Positions 14,292-23,024 of a stretch of DNA of 64,000 nucleotides are shown one piece after another. The notes under the pieces are model-generated. The model made no database searches. It saw only the letters and a program-made list of their open reading frames with translations, and was not told the origin of the DNA. A program made the translations under genes and the position numbers. The stretch is taken from assembly GCF_004684095.1 (NCBI RefSeq), contig NZ_SRII01000006.1, positions 186,001 to 250,000 of the forward strand, given 5' to 3'. This DNA comes from Hymenobacter sp. UV11. Its GTDB lineage: Bacteria; Bacteroidota; Bacteroidia; Cytophagales; Hymenobacteraceae. Position 1 is the stretch's first letter, and every line of letters starts with the position of its first letter.

Positions 14292-15560
14292 TTAATTTCC
14301 AACCGCCACCGCAACCCGCCCGCTTTTGCGCTTAGGCTTACGCGTCCGGTTCAGCCACATAAGCACGCCCGTGACCGGGAACGTAAGGCTGCACAGCGTC
14401 ACCACCAAGGCCAGAATTTTGGTCCAGATACCGCCGATTTCGCCGGTATGCAGCGGTTTGGTGAGGCGGCGCAATTGCGCGCCCGCCGTTTGCCAGCTGT
14501 ATAGGTGCTGCGCCAGTACCGCGCCGGTGGTGCGGTCCACGAACAGCGTATCGAGGCCCAGGCTCCGCAGTGGCAGGGTGCTAGGCGCGCTCACGGCCAC
14601 TGCCGCGGCCGGGTCTTTGGGTGCGCCGATGCGCCAAAAATCAGCTGTGGGGTAGGTGGCCTGCCCGGTACGCAGGGCCGCATCGTAGGCTACTATGCTA
14701 CCGCCTTCGGCTGCCGAGCGGGGGGTAGGGAGCCCCACCGTCGGCCGCGAATCAGTGAGCCAAAACAGGCTTTCGGTGGCCCAGCGGTACGACATAATCA
14801 CACCCGTGAAGGCCAGCCCAAACAGGAAGAGCGAACAGTAAAACCCCAGCACGATGTGCAAATCGTGGGTAATGCGCTTGCCGCTGGCGCCCCACTTGAT
14901 GCGCAGCCGGCCCGTGAGCAGGGCGCGCGTTTTGGGCCACCACAGCACAATGCCTGTGGCCGTAATGACGAGGATAAACAGCGCCGACAGCCCCGTGAGC
15001 GTCTTGCCTACCTCACCGGCCAGCAGGCGGCGGTGCAGGTCTTCGGCGAACTTGAATACGGGCAATTGCTTTTCTTTTTGTAAGCCAACTACTTGGGCGG
15101 TGTAAGGATTGACGAAGGCCGTGCTGCCGCGCTCGGGCCGGCCCTTTTGTGGGCCGCGGCCTTCGCCACGACCTTCGCCCCGCTCGCCGCCACCGCCACC
15201 TTCGCCGCCTTCCTGGCCGCGCGGCCGGGGCTCCCTACCCCCCATTTCGCCGCGGGGCGGGCCATCGGGGCGGGATTTGCCGTCGCGGTAGCTCAACTCC
15301 ACGGTGCGGGCCAGGTCGGCATATACCTTGAAGCCGAGGACTTTTGCTGCAGGGTTAGCTTGCTCAAACTGGCTGGCCAGCTGGGCCAGTGCCAGCCGGG
15401 GCTGGCCGGCCGGCACCGCCACGCTGTAGCGCGCCGGGTAGAGCGCGTGCGTAATCTCTTCCTCAAAAACCAGCACCGTGCCTGTCAGGCATTGCACGAA
15501 GAACACCAAGCCGGCCGCCAAAGCCAGATATAGGTGAATGCGGCGAAAAAACACTTTCAT
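14292..15560 (-). CDS. PepSY-associated TM helix protein
   Basis: 422 residues from the ATG at 15560; the upstream TTG is unlikely. Four membrane segments are seen near residues 8-30, 185-205, 240-260 and 385-405, with FFRRIHLYLALAAG at the start and the DLHIVLGFYCSLFLFGLAFTGVIMSY segment in the middle, the mark of the PepSY_TM (PiuB-like) family. Such proteins are often next to siderophore receptors and may be ferric-chelate reductases; no receptor is near here. An unusual Gly/Glu/Arg-rich insert (about 93-145, many GE, GR and GG pairs) interrupts the first periplasmic PepSY domain and would be disordered. The gene stands alone between the IS-split palindrome and the HhH protein gene. Confidence 0.85.
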   Translation of the reverse strand: MKVFFRRIHLYLALAAGLVFFVQCLTGTVLVFEEEITHALYPARYSVAVPAGQPRLALAQLASQFEQANPAAKVLGFKVYADLARTVELSYRDGKSRPDGPPRGEMGGREPRPRGQEGGEGGGGGERGEGRGEGRGPQKGRPERGSTAFVNPYTAQVVGLQKEKQLPVFKFAEDLHRRLLAGEVGKTLTGLSALFILVITATGIVLWWPKTRALLTGRLRIKWGASGKRITHDLHIVLGFYCSLFLFGLAFTGVIMSYRWATESLFWLTDSRPTVGLPTPRSAAEGGSIVAYDAALRTGQATYPTADFWRIGAPKDPAAAVAVSAPSTLPLRSLGLDTLFVDRTTGAVLAQHLYSWQTAGAQLRRLTKPLHTGEIGGIWTKILALVVTLCSLTFPVTGVLMWLNRTRKPKRKSGRVAVAVGN

Positions 15561-15636
15561 AACGGCCAAGTCGATTTAATGCAGCCGCAATTTAGAACGA
15601 TTTCAAATAACATCCGTCGCAATAATCGACAAACAC

Positions 15637-16680
15637 CTACTCACAGCGCACGTAGGGCCGCAATTTCACGAAGTCTTCTTCTTTCAAAATCTTGATTTGC
15701 CGCAGGTCGTCGGGCGTTTTAAAAGGCCCGTGCTGCTTGCGAAACGCCACAATGAGCCGGGCCAGCGGCTTGCGCACCAGCGGGTGCGGCCACAGCTCAT
15801 CAAACGTGGCCGAGTTCACGAGCACCGGGCGGGGCGCGTAGCCGGCCGCCACGAAAGTGTATTTGCGTAGGCTGTCCACGAGGTCGGGCGCATCGCGCAG
15901 CATGAAGTAATCGGTAAGCTGGCTTTCAGCCACGTAGCCGCCCAGCTCGGCGCGGTACTTCACCAGCCCCTTGGCGCGGCCCCGGCCAATGCCTTTTATC
16001 TGCATCAACTGAGTAGTATCGGCCAGGTTAAGGTCGAAAGGCTGCAAGTGCGCCGGCTTGCGCGCCACTTTCTCGAAGGCCCTACCCCCCTCGCCGGCCC
16101 CGAAGCGGCCACCCGCCGCGTAGCCAGCGCTGCCGCGCCCCGGCAGCGCCTCAGGCAGCTGCATGAACGGCGCCAGCCGCTGGTACACCGAGTCGGGCAG
16201 GCCGTACACGCGCTGCACCTGGCTTTTGGCCCGGAAGCCACCGGCCTTCTGCCCGTAGTTGACGATGCGGCCGGCTACGAAGTGCGGCACGCCGCGCGCT
16301 TCCCAGCCCTCAGCCGTGAGGGCGTTGGGGTCAAATGGCGCCAGGCGCACCTGCGGCACCGCGGGGTAACGGCTGCCACCACCGCGCGGCCGCGCCGGAT
16401 AGCGCTCGGCAAAGGCGTGGGTACTGGCGGCGCGCCCCGAGTCGAGGCGGGCGCTGAGGTCCTGGCTCCAGGCGTCGAGCTGGTGCTGGTCGGCGGCGGG
16501 CAAGTAGACGGGGTCGGTGGGGCGCAGCAGTGGGGGTAGGGCGGCAATGGCCAGGACTACGAGCAGCAGCAAGACGAAACCGCTGGTTTCGGCCCGCGAA
16601 AAGCCGAAGTAGCGCCGCAGCCAGCGCCAGGCGGGCCAGCGGTTTCCGGGCGGGCGATGAGGCGGCGGCGAAGCAGGCAT
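15637..16680 (-). CDS. ComEA-type helix-hairpin-helix protein, membrane-anchored
   Basis: 347 residues. After a basic Pro-rich N-terminus there is one membrane helix (about 34-52, SGFVLLLLVVLAIAALPPLL). The remainder has three ComEA-like helix-hairpin-helix units: around 118-170 (FDPNALTAEGWEARGV..IVNYGQKAGGF), 215-265 (FDLNLADTTQLMQIKGIGRGRAKGLVKYRAELGGY) and 285-340 (VNSATFDELWPHPLV). Each has the GIG- or pattern-equivalent hairpin for non-specific DNA binding. ComEA proteins bind incoming DNA at the cell surface during transformation. This longer three-unit Bacteroidota form is usually annotated only as a HhH protein, so a role in DNA uptake is possible but not shown. Confidence 0.85.
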   Translation of the reverse strand: MPASPPPHRPPGNRWPAWRWLRRYFGFSRAETSGFVLLLLVVLAIAALPPLLRPTDPVYLPAADQHQLDAWSQDLSARLDSGRAASTHAFAERYPARPRGGGSRYPAVPQVRLAPFDPNALTAEGWEARGVPHFVAGRIVNYGQKAGGFRAKSQVQRVYGLPDSVYQRLAPFMQLPEALPGRGSAGYAAGGRFGAGEGGRAFEKVARKPAHLQPFDLNLADTTQLMQIKGIGRGRAKGLVKYRAELGGYVAESQLTDYFMLRDAPDLVDSLRKYTFVAAGYAPRPVLVNSATFDELWPHPLVRKPLARLIVAFRKQHGPFKTPDDLRQIKILKEEDFVKLRPYVRCE

Positions 16681-16773
16681 AGCAGAACCGCTGGATTAGT
16701 ACAATCAAATCCAGCAACCCGCAAGTATAGCCCCGGCAATTCGTTTTTACCTCATAGTCGAGGCCCGTCGGCG

Positions 16774-17922
16774 CTAAACCGGCGTTGCTACCGATTGGTA
16801 GAGCTTGACAAGCTGCACGGCGGCGAAGTCCACTTCCTGCTCCGTGTTGAGCTTGCTCATCGAAAAGCGCACGGTGGGCCGGTTGGGGTCGGCGCCCAGG
16901 GCTTCGAGCACGTGCGAGCCGAGTTGCGCACCGCTGGTGCAGGCCGATCCGCCCGACGCCGCTACCTTATTGATATCCAGGCTAAAGAGCAGCATCTCGC
17001 TGATGCTGGAGGGGGGTAGGCTCACGCTGAGCACCGTATAGAGGCTTTGGTCGGCCTCGGTCGAAAGGCCATTGAACTGCACATCGGCAATGCCAGCCCG
17101 CAGCTGGCTGATAAACCGGTCCTTGAGCGCCTGCACGTGCCGCTGGTGCTCAGCCATATCGTGGCAGGCAATTTCCAGTGCTTTGGCCAAGCCCACAATG
17201 CCGTACACATTCTCGGTGCCCGAGCGCACATTGCGCTCCTGCGAGCCGCCGTGGATGAGCGGTGCCACCTCCACGCCGCCGCGCCGGTACAGGAACCCTA
17301 CCCCCTTCGGCCCGTGAAACTTGTGCGCCGAGCCTACCAGAAAGTGGTTGCTCAGCTGCTGCACATCGTGGGGGTAGTGGCCCATCGTCTGCACCGTGTC
17401 GGTGTGGAAGATAGCGTCGTGCCGGGCGCAGATGTCGCCGATGGCTTGAATATCGTTGAGGTTGCCCAGCTCGTTGTTGCCGTGCATCAGGCTCACGAAG
17501 GTGCGTGGGTGGGCGGCCAGCAGTTCGTCGAGGTGCGCCAGGTCGAGGCGGCCCTGGGCGTCGTGGCGCAGGTAGCTGAGCGCGGTTTCGCCGCTTTTGG
17601 CCAGCGCTTGCAGCGGGTGCAGCACGGCGTGGTGCTCCAGCGACGACGTGATGGCGTGTTTCAGCCCCAGCGTGCGCACGCTGCCAAAAATGGCGTAGTT
17701 ATCGGCCTCCGTGCCGCCCGAGGTAAACGTAATCTCGCTCGGCGCGGCATTAATCAGCTGCGCCACGGTTTTGCGCGCCTGCTCAATAGCCGACCGCACC
17801 TGCCGCCCCGGCCCGTGCAGCGAGCTGGGGTTGCCGTAGTGCTGAGCCAGGTAGGGCAGCATGGCATCCAGCACAGCGGGGTCGAGGGGGGTAGTAGCGG
17901 CGTTGTCGAAGTAGGCGTGCAT
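16774..17922 (-). CDS. Cysteine desulfurase (NifS/IscS family)
   Basis: 382 residues, PLP-dependent. It takes sulfur from cysteine onto an active-site Cys for Fe-S cluster, thionucleoside or Moco sulfuration. Motifs seen are the N-terminal YFDNAATTPLDPAVL, FTSGGTEADNYAI, the HTDTVQTMGH aspartate segment, the PLP lysine in VGSAHKFHGPKGVGFLY, and the catalytic loop GGSACTSGAQLGSHVL. The short spacing before the active Cys is as in IscS-type enzymes. No iscU or sufBCD gene adjoins it. It lies with glmM on the minus strand, separated from it by a perfect palindromic repeat. It could also feed the rhodanese domain of the MoeB-type protein, but that is inference. Confidence 0.92.
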   Translation of the reverse strand: MHAYFDNAATTPLDPAVLDAMLPYLAQHYGNPSSLHGPGRQVRSAIEQARKTVAQLINAAPSEITFTSGGTEADNYAIFGSVRTLGLKHAITSSLEHHAVLHPLQALAKSGETALSYLRHDAQGRLDLAHLDELLAAHPRTFVSLMHGNNELGNLNDIQAIGDICARHDAIFHTDTVQTMGHYPHDVQQLSNHFLVGSAHKFHGPKGVGFLYRRGGVEVAPLIHGGSQERNVRSGTENVYGIVGLAKALEIACHDMAEHQRHVQALKDRFISQLRAGIADVQFNGLSTEADQSLYTVLSVSLPPSSISEMLLFSLDINKVAASGGSACTSGAQLGSHVLEALGADPNRPTVRFSMSKLNTEQEVDFAAVQLVKLYQSVATPV

Positions 17923-17925
17923 AGG

Positions 17926-17998
17926 GTAGGGTAAGCTTTAGCTTGCCGTCGGTAGCAAAAATGAATCGCGCAACACGGCAAGCTAAAGCTTACCCTAC
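17926..17998. repeat. GTAGGGTAAGC-type repeat, copy 2
   Basis: Perfect 23-bp inverted repeat, arms 17926-17948 and 17976-17998, loop of 27 bases. It lies between the glmM stop (18002) and the desulfurase start (17922). Confidence 0.9.
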
Positions 17999-18001
17999 AC
18001 G

Positions 18002-19396
18002 CTAATTAGTCGAAATAATCTCTTTAATATCGGCAATAATTTTCTGAGCCAGATGCTCCGCCGTGGCGTTCGAGTCCGACTCCGCATAAATGCGAATAAT
18101 GGGCTCGGTGTTGGACTTGCGCAGATGCACCCACTCTTTATCAAACTCGATTTTTACGCCATCAATCGTGTTCACCGGCTGCTTGGCATAGCGTTTCTCC
18201 ATCTGCACCAGCACGCGGTCGGTGTCGATGTCGGGCGTTAGCTCAATCTTGTTTTTCGAGATAAAATAGCTGGGGTAGGAGTTGCGCAGCCGGCTCATGG
18301 TGAGGCCCGACTTCGCCAGGTGCGTCAAAAACAGCGCAATGCCCACCAGCGCGTCGCGGCCATAGTGCAGCTCGGGGAAGATGATGCCGCCGTTGCCCTC
18401 GCCGCCGATGATGGCGTTGGTTTCCTTCATCTTGGTCACCACGTTCACCTCGCCCACCGCCGCGGCGGTGTAGGTGCCGCCGTGCTTCTCGGTCACGTCG
18501 CGCAGGGCGCGGGTGCTGCTGAGGTTGCTCACTGTGTTGCCGCCGCCGTGGTAGCCCAGCACGTAGTCGGCCACGGCTACCAGCGTGTATTCTTCGCCAA
18601 ACATCTCGCCGTTTTCGCTCACCAGCGCCAGGCGGTCCACATCGGGGTCCACCACAATGCCGAGGTCGAAGCCACCTTTTTCGAGCACTCTAGCAATGTC
18701 GCGCAGGCTCTCGGGCAGCGGCTCGGGGTTGTGGGCAAAGTCGCCAGTGGGCTCGCAGTGAATTTTCTCCACCGTCTCCACGCCCAGCGCCGCCAGCAGC
18801 TGCGGCACCGCAATGCCCCCGCTGCTATTCACGGCATCGACCACCACCCGAAAATTCTTGGCCTTAATGGCGGCAATATCCACCAGCGGCGAAGCCAGAA
18901 TGGCGGCAATGTGCTCGGCCAGGAAGGTATCGTCGGTGGTGTACTTGCCCAGCTTGGTCACGGGCGCATACTCAATGCTATCGCCTTCGGCCAGCGCCAG
19001 CACCTGCTCGCCGGCCGCGGCCGACAAAAACTCGCCGTGCGCGTCGAGCAGCTTTAGCGCGTTCCACTGCTTGGGGTTGTGCGAGGCCGTGAGGATAATG
19101 CCGCCGGCCGCCTGCTTGGCGGGCACGGCCATCTCCACGGTGGGGGTAGTGCTGAGGCCCAGGTCGAGTACGTCAAAGCCCAGCCCTTGCAGGGTGGCGG
19201 CCACAAGGCGGCTCACCATTTCGCCCGAAAGGCGGGCGTCGCGGCCAATGACAATGAGTTTGCTGCCCGACTGCTGCGTGGCCGCCCAGGTACCGTAGGC
19301 CGCCGTATACTTTACTACGTCGAGGGGGGTAAGCCCTTGGCCGGCCGGACCACCGATGGTGCCACGAATGCCGGAAATAGATTTTATTAGGGTCAC
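18002..19396 (-). CDS. glmM: Phosphoglucosamine mutase
   Basis: 464 residues from the GTG at 19396, giving the family N-terminus (V)TLIKSISGIRGTIGG. It is an alpha-D-phosphohexomutase with the phosphoserine loop TASHNPKQWNALK (Ser near residue 105), the metal loop DPDVDRLAL, the sugar-binding GGEGNGG segment and the phosphate-binding RKSNTEPIIRIYAE. The Bacteroidota proteins of this type and length are assigned to GlmM, which makes glucosamine-1-phosphate for peptidoglycan and LPS. Phosphomannomutase activity cannot be excluded from the sequence. The TTG at 19429 would add an unconserved leader. Confidence 0.87.
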   Translation of the reverse strand: MTLIKSISGIRGTIGGPAGQGLTPLDVVKYTAAYGTWAATQQSGSKLIVIGRDARLSGEMVSRLVAATLQGLGFDVLDLGLSTTPTVEMAVPAKQAAGGIILTASHNPKQWNALKLLDAHGEFLSAAAGEQVLALAEGDSIEYAPVTKLGKYTTDDTFLAEHIAAILASPLVDIAAIKAKNFRVVVDAVNSSGGIAVPQLLAALGVETVEKIHCEPTGDFAHNPEPLPESLRDIARVLEKGGFDLGIVVDPDVDRLALVSENGEMFGEEYTLVAVADYVLGYHGGGNTVSNLSSTRALRDVTEKHGGTYTAAAVGEVNVVTKMKETNAIIGGEGNGGIIFPELHYGRDALVGIALFLTHLAKSGLTMSRLRNSYPSYFISKNKIELTPDIDTDRVLVQMEKRYAKQPVNTIDGVKIEFDKEWVHLRKSNTEPIIRIYAESDSNATAEHLAQKIIADIKEIISTN

Positions 19397-19565
19397 TTTT
19401 TCTCTTTTAAGCTGTACAAAAGTAGGCAATTTGGCCTTTCTAGCCTTTCCTTTTTAGCTTCGTGGCTGGTTAGCCAGCGTGCTACGAAGGCCTAAGCTGG
19501 GCCACACAACCAACTGATAGGCGCTTTGCTCCGACCAGCAAGAACAATTAGCCTGCGCTTTTTTT

Positions 19566-20402
19566 ATGGAAAATTCTTTGCTCACCGCTGCCCGCCGCCC
19601 CGACCAGCTCGCGGCGTTCGGCCGCCTGCTCGATGTGCTCGACCGCCTGCGCCAGGAATGCCCCTGGGATAAAAAGCAGACGCTCGAAAGCCTACGCCAC
19701 CTCACCATCGAGGAAACGTACGAAATCAGCGACGCTATTCTGCGCCACGACCTGCCCGACCTCAAAAAGGAGCTGGGCGATGTGATGCTGCATCTCACAT
19801 TCTACGCCCGCATTGCCGCCGAGCAAGGCGCCTTCGACATCGCCGACGTGCTCAATGCGCAATGCGAGAAGCTCATTTATCGCCATCCGCACATCTATGG
19901 CGATGTGAAAGCCGACGACGAAGCCGCCGTGAAGCGCAACTGGGAGCAGCTCAAGCTCAGGGAAAAGGGCAATACCGGCGGCGTGCTCGGCGGCGTGCCC
20001 ACTTCCTTACCCGCTCTTGTAAAGGCCATGCGCATTCAAGAAAAAGCCCGTGGCGCAGGCTTCGACTGGGAAGACCCGGCCCAGGTCTGGCTCAAGGTGC
20101 AGGAAGAGCTGGCCGAGTTTGGGGCCGAATACGGCCACGGCCAGCCCCCCGCCGATGAGGCCCAGGCCACCCGCGCCACCCAAGAGTTTGGCGACCTATT
20201 ATTCTCACTGGTCAACTTTGCGCGCTTTGCTGGCATTAATCCGGAAGAAGCATTGGAGCGTACTAACCGAAAATTTATTCGGCGCTTTCAATACCTGGAA
20301 ACGGCCGCCCTTCAAGCTGGCCAAGCCCTGCCCGACCTCACGCTGGTCCAAATGGATACGTACTGGAATGAGGCTAAACAAAGCGAAACCACGCCCAGCT
20401 AA
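19566..20402 (+). CDS. mazG: Nucleoside triphosphate pyrophosphohydrolase MazG
   Basis: 278 residues. MazG removes pyrophosphate from NTPs, clearing damaged nucleotides and lowering (p)ppGpp in E. coli. The first domain shows CPWDKKQTLESLRHLTIEETYEISDAI and LKKELGDVMLHLTFYARIAAE, with the EExxE and ExxD metal ligands. The second domain has a matching VQEELAEFGAEYG and ATQEFGDLLFSLVNFAR, so both MazG repeats are kept. It is transcribed away from glmM. Between the two starts lie about 170 bases with a weak imperfect inverted repeat but no clear promoter box. Confidence 0.92.
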   Translation: MENSLLTAARRPDQLAAFGRLLDVLDRLRQECPWDKKQTLESLRHLTIEETYEISDAILRHDLPDLKKELGDVMLHLTFYARIAAEQGAFDIADVLNAQCEKLIYRHPHIYGDVKADDEAAVKRNWEQLKLREKGNTGGVLGGVPTSLPALVKAMRIQEKARGAGFDWEDPAQVWLKVQEELAEFGAEYGHGQPPADEAQATRATQEFGDLLFSLVNFARFAGINPEEALERTNRKFIRRFQYLETAALQAGQALPDLTLVQMDTYWNEAKQSETTPS

Positions 20403-20743
20403 TTCCCTGAATTATCGGCAACTGGTTGTAAAAGTCCTATCCCCTACCTCCCTGCTGGGCAGCGAAGGTGCCAACCTCCGCCCCGCACCTTACGTTTGCC
20501 GTTCATCCGCAATTCAGGTGAGCTTTCGGCCTTCAAAAATCTCCCCGCTACCATGCTGATGAGTGGTAACTCACTCAAAAAAAATTCTATTAAGTCTGGA
20601 TTTTACTGGCTTCGGCGTAGATTCGGCCCCGAAACCTCTGCTTGCGGGGGTAGCATCAGGTAGCATACACTAAACAGCTGCTTCGTAATACTTTCTTTTT
20701 TTCCCCTTCAACCAACCCCCCACCTCCTACACTTACTGGACTC
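20403..20743 (+). promoter_or_regulatory. Upstream region of the ExbB operon
   Basis: 341 bases without a coding signal. A TACGTTTG box at 20491-20498 fits the TAnnTTTG -7 consensus and would give a leader of about 240 bases. No known riboswitch pattern was recognised. A small hairpin lies near 20560-20578, followed by A8. Confidence 0.35.
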
Positions 20744-21625
20744 ATGGAACAGAAAAATGCTGTAAACCCGGGCGCTCGGCCCGCTGCGCCGGCCGCACCT
20801 AAGGCCGCACCCGCCAAGAGCAGCGGTGGCGCCTCGCTGTTTTCGGTCATCGTTATCATCCTTGCCTTTATTGCTAGTATCGTAATATTCGTATTCGTAC
20901 TCGGCGATGGCAGTCACTACGTAGGTGGCAACCCCGAGAACAACGCAAAACCCGGCGACTACCTGGGCATTGTGCACAAGGGTGGAGTTATCGTACCGGT
21001 ACTGATGACCATGTTGCTTTGCGTTATCACTTTCTCGATTGAGCGCGCGCTGACCATCTCGAAAGCCAAAGGCAGCAAGAGCATCGAAGAATTTGTACGC
21101 GGTGTGCGTCAAAAGCTGAATTCTAACGACATCAACGGTGCCATCGCCATCTGCGACCAGCAGAAAGGCTCGGTAGCCAACGTAGTTCGCGCCGGCCTGA
21201 AGAAATACCAGGAAATGGGTCGCGAAACCACGATGAACACCGACCAGCGCGTACTGGCCATCCAGAAAGAAATTGAGGAGAGCACCGCGTTGGAGCTGCC
21301 TATGCTCGAAAAGAACCTGGTTATTATCTCGACGCTGGCCTCTATCGCCACGCTGGTAGGTCTGCTCGGTACGGTATTCGGTATGATTAAGGCCTTCTCG
21401 GCACTGGCCCAGGCTGGTAACCCCGACGCAACGGCCCTGGCATCGGGTATCTCGGAAGCCCTCATTAACACGGCACTCGGTATCGGTACGTCGGCCCTGG
21501 CCATCGTAGCCTACAACTTCTTCACCAGCAAGATTGACGAGTTGACCTACAGCATTGATGAGGCTGGCTTCAGCATCATCCAAACCTTTGCTGCTCAGCA
21601 CGGCAACAAAGGCCAGGAGTCGTAA
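20744..21625 (+). CDS. exbB: MotA/TolQ/ExbB proton channel family protein
   Basis: 293 residues. It is the proton-channel subunit that, with ExbD, drives TonB. An Ala/Pro/Lys-rich cytoplasmic N-terminus (1-27) is followed by a first membrane helix (about 31-53), a second (about 84-103), and the paired helices of the conserved region LEKNLVIISTLASIATLVGLLGTVFGMIKAF and ALINTALGIGTSALAIVAYNFF, the ExbB/TolQ signature. It starts the set exbB-exbD-exbD-tonB. A terminator-like hairpin separates it from the first exbD, so it may be made in excess of the rest, as the 5:2 ExbB:ExbD stoichiometry would require (inference). Confidence 0.93.
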   Translation: MEQKNAVNPGARPAAPAAPKAAPAKSSGGASLFSVIVIILAFIASIVIFVFVLGDGSHYVGGNPENNAKPGDYLGIVHKGGVIVPVLMTMLLCVITFSIERALTISKAKGSKSIEEFVRGVRQKLNSNDINGAIAICDQQKGSVANVVRAGLKKYQEMGRETTMNTDQRVLAIQKEIEESTALELPMLEKNLVIISTLASIATLVGLLGTVFGMIKAFSALAQAGNPDATALASGISEALINTALGIGTSALAIVAYNFFTSKIDELTYSIDEAGFSIIQTFAAQHGNKGQES

Positions 21626-21642
21626 GCTACTGGCACGAAAAA

Positions 21643-21683
21643 AGGGGCGGAGGCGTTTCGCCGTCCCCGCCCTACTTTTTTTC
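21643..21683 (+). terminator. Terminator-like hairpin between exbB and exbD
   Basis: A GC-rich imperfect hairpin (about 21644-21672, GGGGCGGAGGCG opposite CGCCGTCCCCGCC) preceded by A6 and followed by T7. It lies 18 bases after the exbB stop codon. It could end most exbB transcripts and let some through. Confidence 0.65.
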
Positions 21684-21827
21684 CTGGACTCGTGTGCAAT
21701 TAGTGTGCAGCCGGCATCAGTACTAGTGAGCGGCTCTCGCCAAGGCCAACAGCCTGCGACCCGCTGATGGTAACACCTTCTCCCTCTTGCATATGGCTCC
21801 GCCCAGTCATTTTAACCTCTTCCGGCA

Positions 21828-22457
21828 ATGCCTAAAGTAAAACCGCACCGCACCTCGCCGTCGCTCGACATGACGCCGATGGTTGACCTAGCGTTTCTGC
21901 TGGTAACATTCTTTATGTTGACCACGCAGTTCCGCCCCGATGAAGCTGTGGTAGTTGACCCGCCATCTTCGACATCGGATTTTATGGCTCCCGACAGCGA
22001 TATTCTGACCCTGACTATCGACGACAAGAAGCGCGTCTTCTTTGGCTACGATAAAGCTCCGGTGAAAGAAGCAGCCATCAAGGCAGTAGCCGCTAAATAC
22101 GGGGTTTCGTTTACGCCTACCCAGATAAAGCAGTTTTCGCTGATGCCTAACTTCGGCGTGCCGATTGGGCAGCTTGGTAGCTACCTCGATAAGAATACCG
22201 AAGAGCGTAAGGCACTGAACCCTAAGCTACCCGGTGTTCCTTATGACTCGCTTAACAATCAAGTGATTGACTGGGTACTGGAAGCTCGCAAGGCTAACGC
22301 CGCCATTTTCAAGAAACCTACTTTCTTGGTTATTAAAGGCGATGGCAATGCTGATGTGAAAACCGTGCAAACGGTTATCAAAATTCTTCAGGAAAAGGAC
22401 ATCAACCGCTTCAACCTGCAGACCAGCCTGGAAATGAAGCCAACTTCTGTTCAATAA
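21828..22457 (+). CDS. exbD: ExbD/TolR family biopolymer transporter
   Basis: 209 residues. A short basic N-terminus leads to SLDMTPMVDLAFLLVTFFMLTT, the single membrane helix with the conserved proton-carrying Asp of ExbD. The periplasmic part is longer than in E. coli ExbD (141 residues) because of an insert around residues 85-140. The closing VQTVIKILQEKDINRFNLQTSLE is the typical ExbD end. It is followed after 12 bases by a second ExbD, so a heteromeric ExbD pair is likely, as in other Bacteroidota. Confidence 0.92.
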   Translation: MPKVKPHRTSPSLDMTPMVDLAFLLVTFFMLTTQFRPDEAVVVDPPSSTSDFMAPDSDILTLTIDDKKRVFFGYDKAPVKEAAIKAVAAKYGVSFTPTQIKQFSLMPNFGVPIGQLGSYLDKNTEERKALNPKLPGVPYDSLNNQVIDWVLEARKANAAIFKKPTFLVIKGDGNADVKTVQTVIKILQEKDINRFNLQTSLEMKPTSVQ

Positions 22458-22469
22458 ACGTCTGAAATC

Positions 22470-23024
22470 ATGGCTGAAATACAACAAAAAGGCGACTCCG
22501 GTAAGGGAGGCAAGAAGCGGGCAAAGAAAATGTCGACCAAAATCGACATGACGCCCATGGTTGACCTTGCCTTCCTACTCCTGACCTTCTTCATGCTCAC
22601 GACCACCTTCGCCAAGCCTAACGTGATGCAGCTCACGATGCCGGTTAAGGAGAAGAACCCGAACCCCGAGGAGCAAACCAAAATCAAAGCGTCGCAGGCT
22701 GTTACTATCATCCTGGCGCCCAATGATAAGGTTTTCTACTACTTCGGTTTGAACGAGCCCAACGACAAGAGCGTGGCTGTACCTGAAATCAAGGTTACAG
22801 ACTTCTCGGCCAATGGTATCCGCCAGGTACTGCTGGCCCGCCAGAAGCAACAGCCCGAGCCCATTATTCTGATTGAGCCTTATTCCTACGATGGGAAAGA
22901 TGCCAAGTACAAGAATATGGTTGACATTCTGGATGAGATGAACATCACCAATCAAAAGAAGTACGCGTTGATTGACATCTCGAAGAAAGACATTGACCTC
23001 ATTAAAAAACAGAACCTGCTATGA
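22470..23024 (+). CDS. exbD: ExbD/TolR family biopolymer transporter, second copy
   Basis: 184 residues. It starts with a Lys-rich stretch, then KIDMTPMVDLAFLLLTFFMLTT with the channel Asp. The periplasmic domain has VTIILAPNDKVFYYFG and a C-terminal MVDILDEMNITNQKKYALIDISKKD. Its stop overlaps the start of tonB in ATGA, a sign of coupled translation. It is related to but clearly different from the copy before it. Confidence 0.92.
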   Translation: MAEIQQKGDSGKGGKKRAKKMSTKIDMTPMVDLAFLLLTFFMLTTTFAKPNVMQLTMPVKEKNPNPEEQTKIKASQAVTIILAPNDKVFYYFGLNEPNDKSVAVPEIKVTDFSANGIRQVLLARQKQQPEPIILIEPYSYDGKDAKYKNMVDILDEMNITNQKKYALIDISKKDIDLIKKQNLL

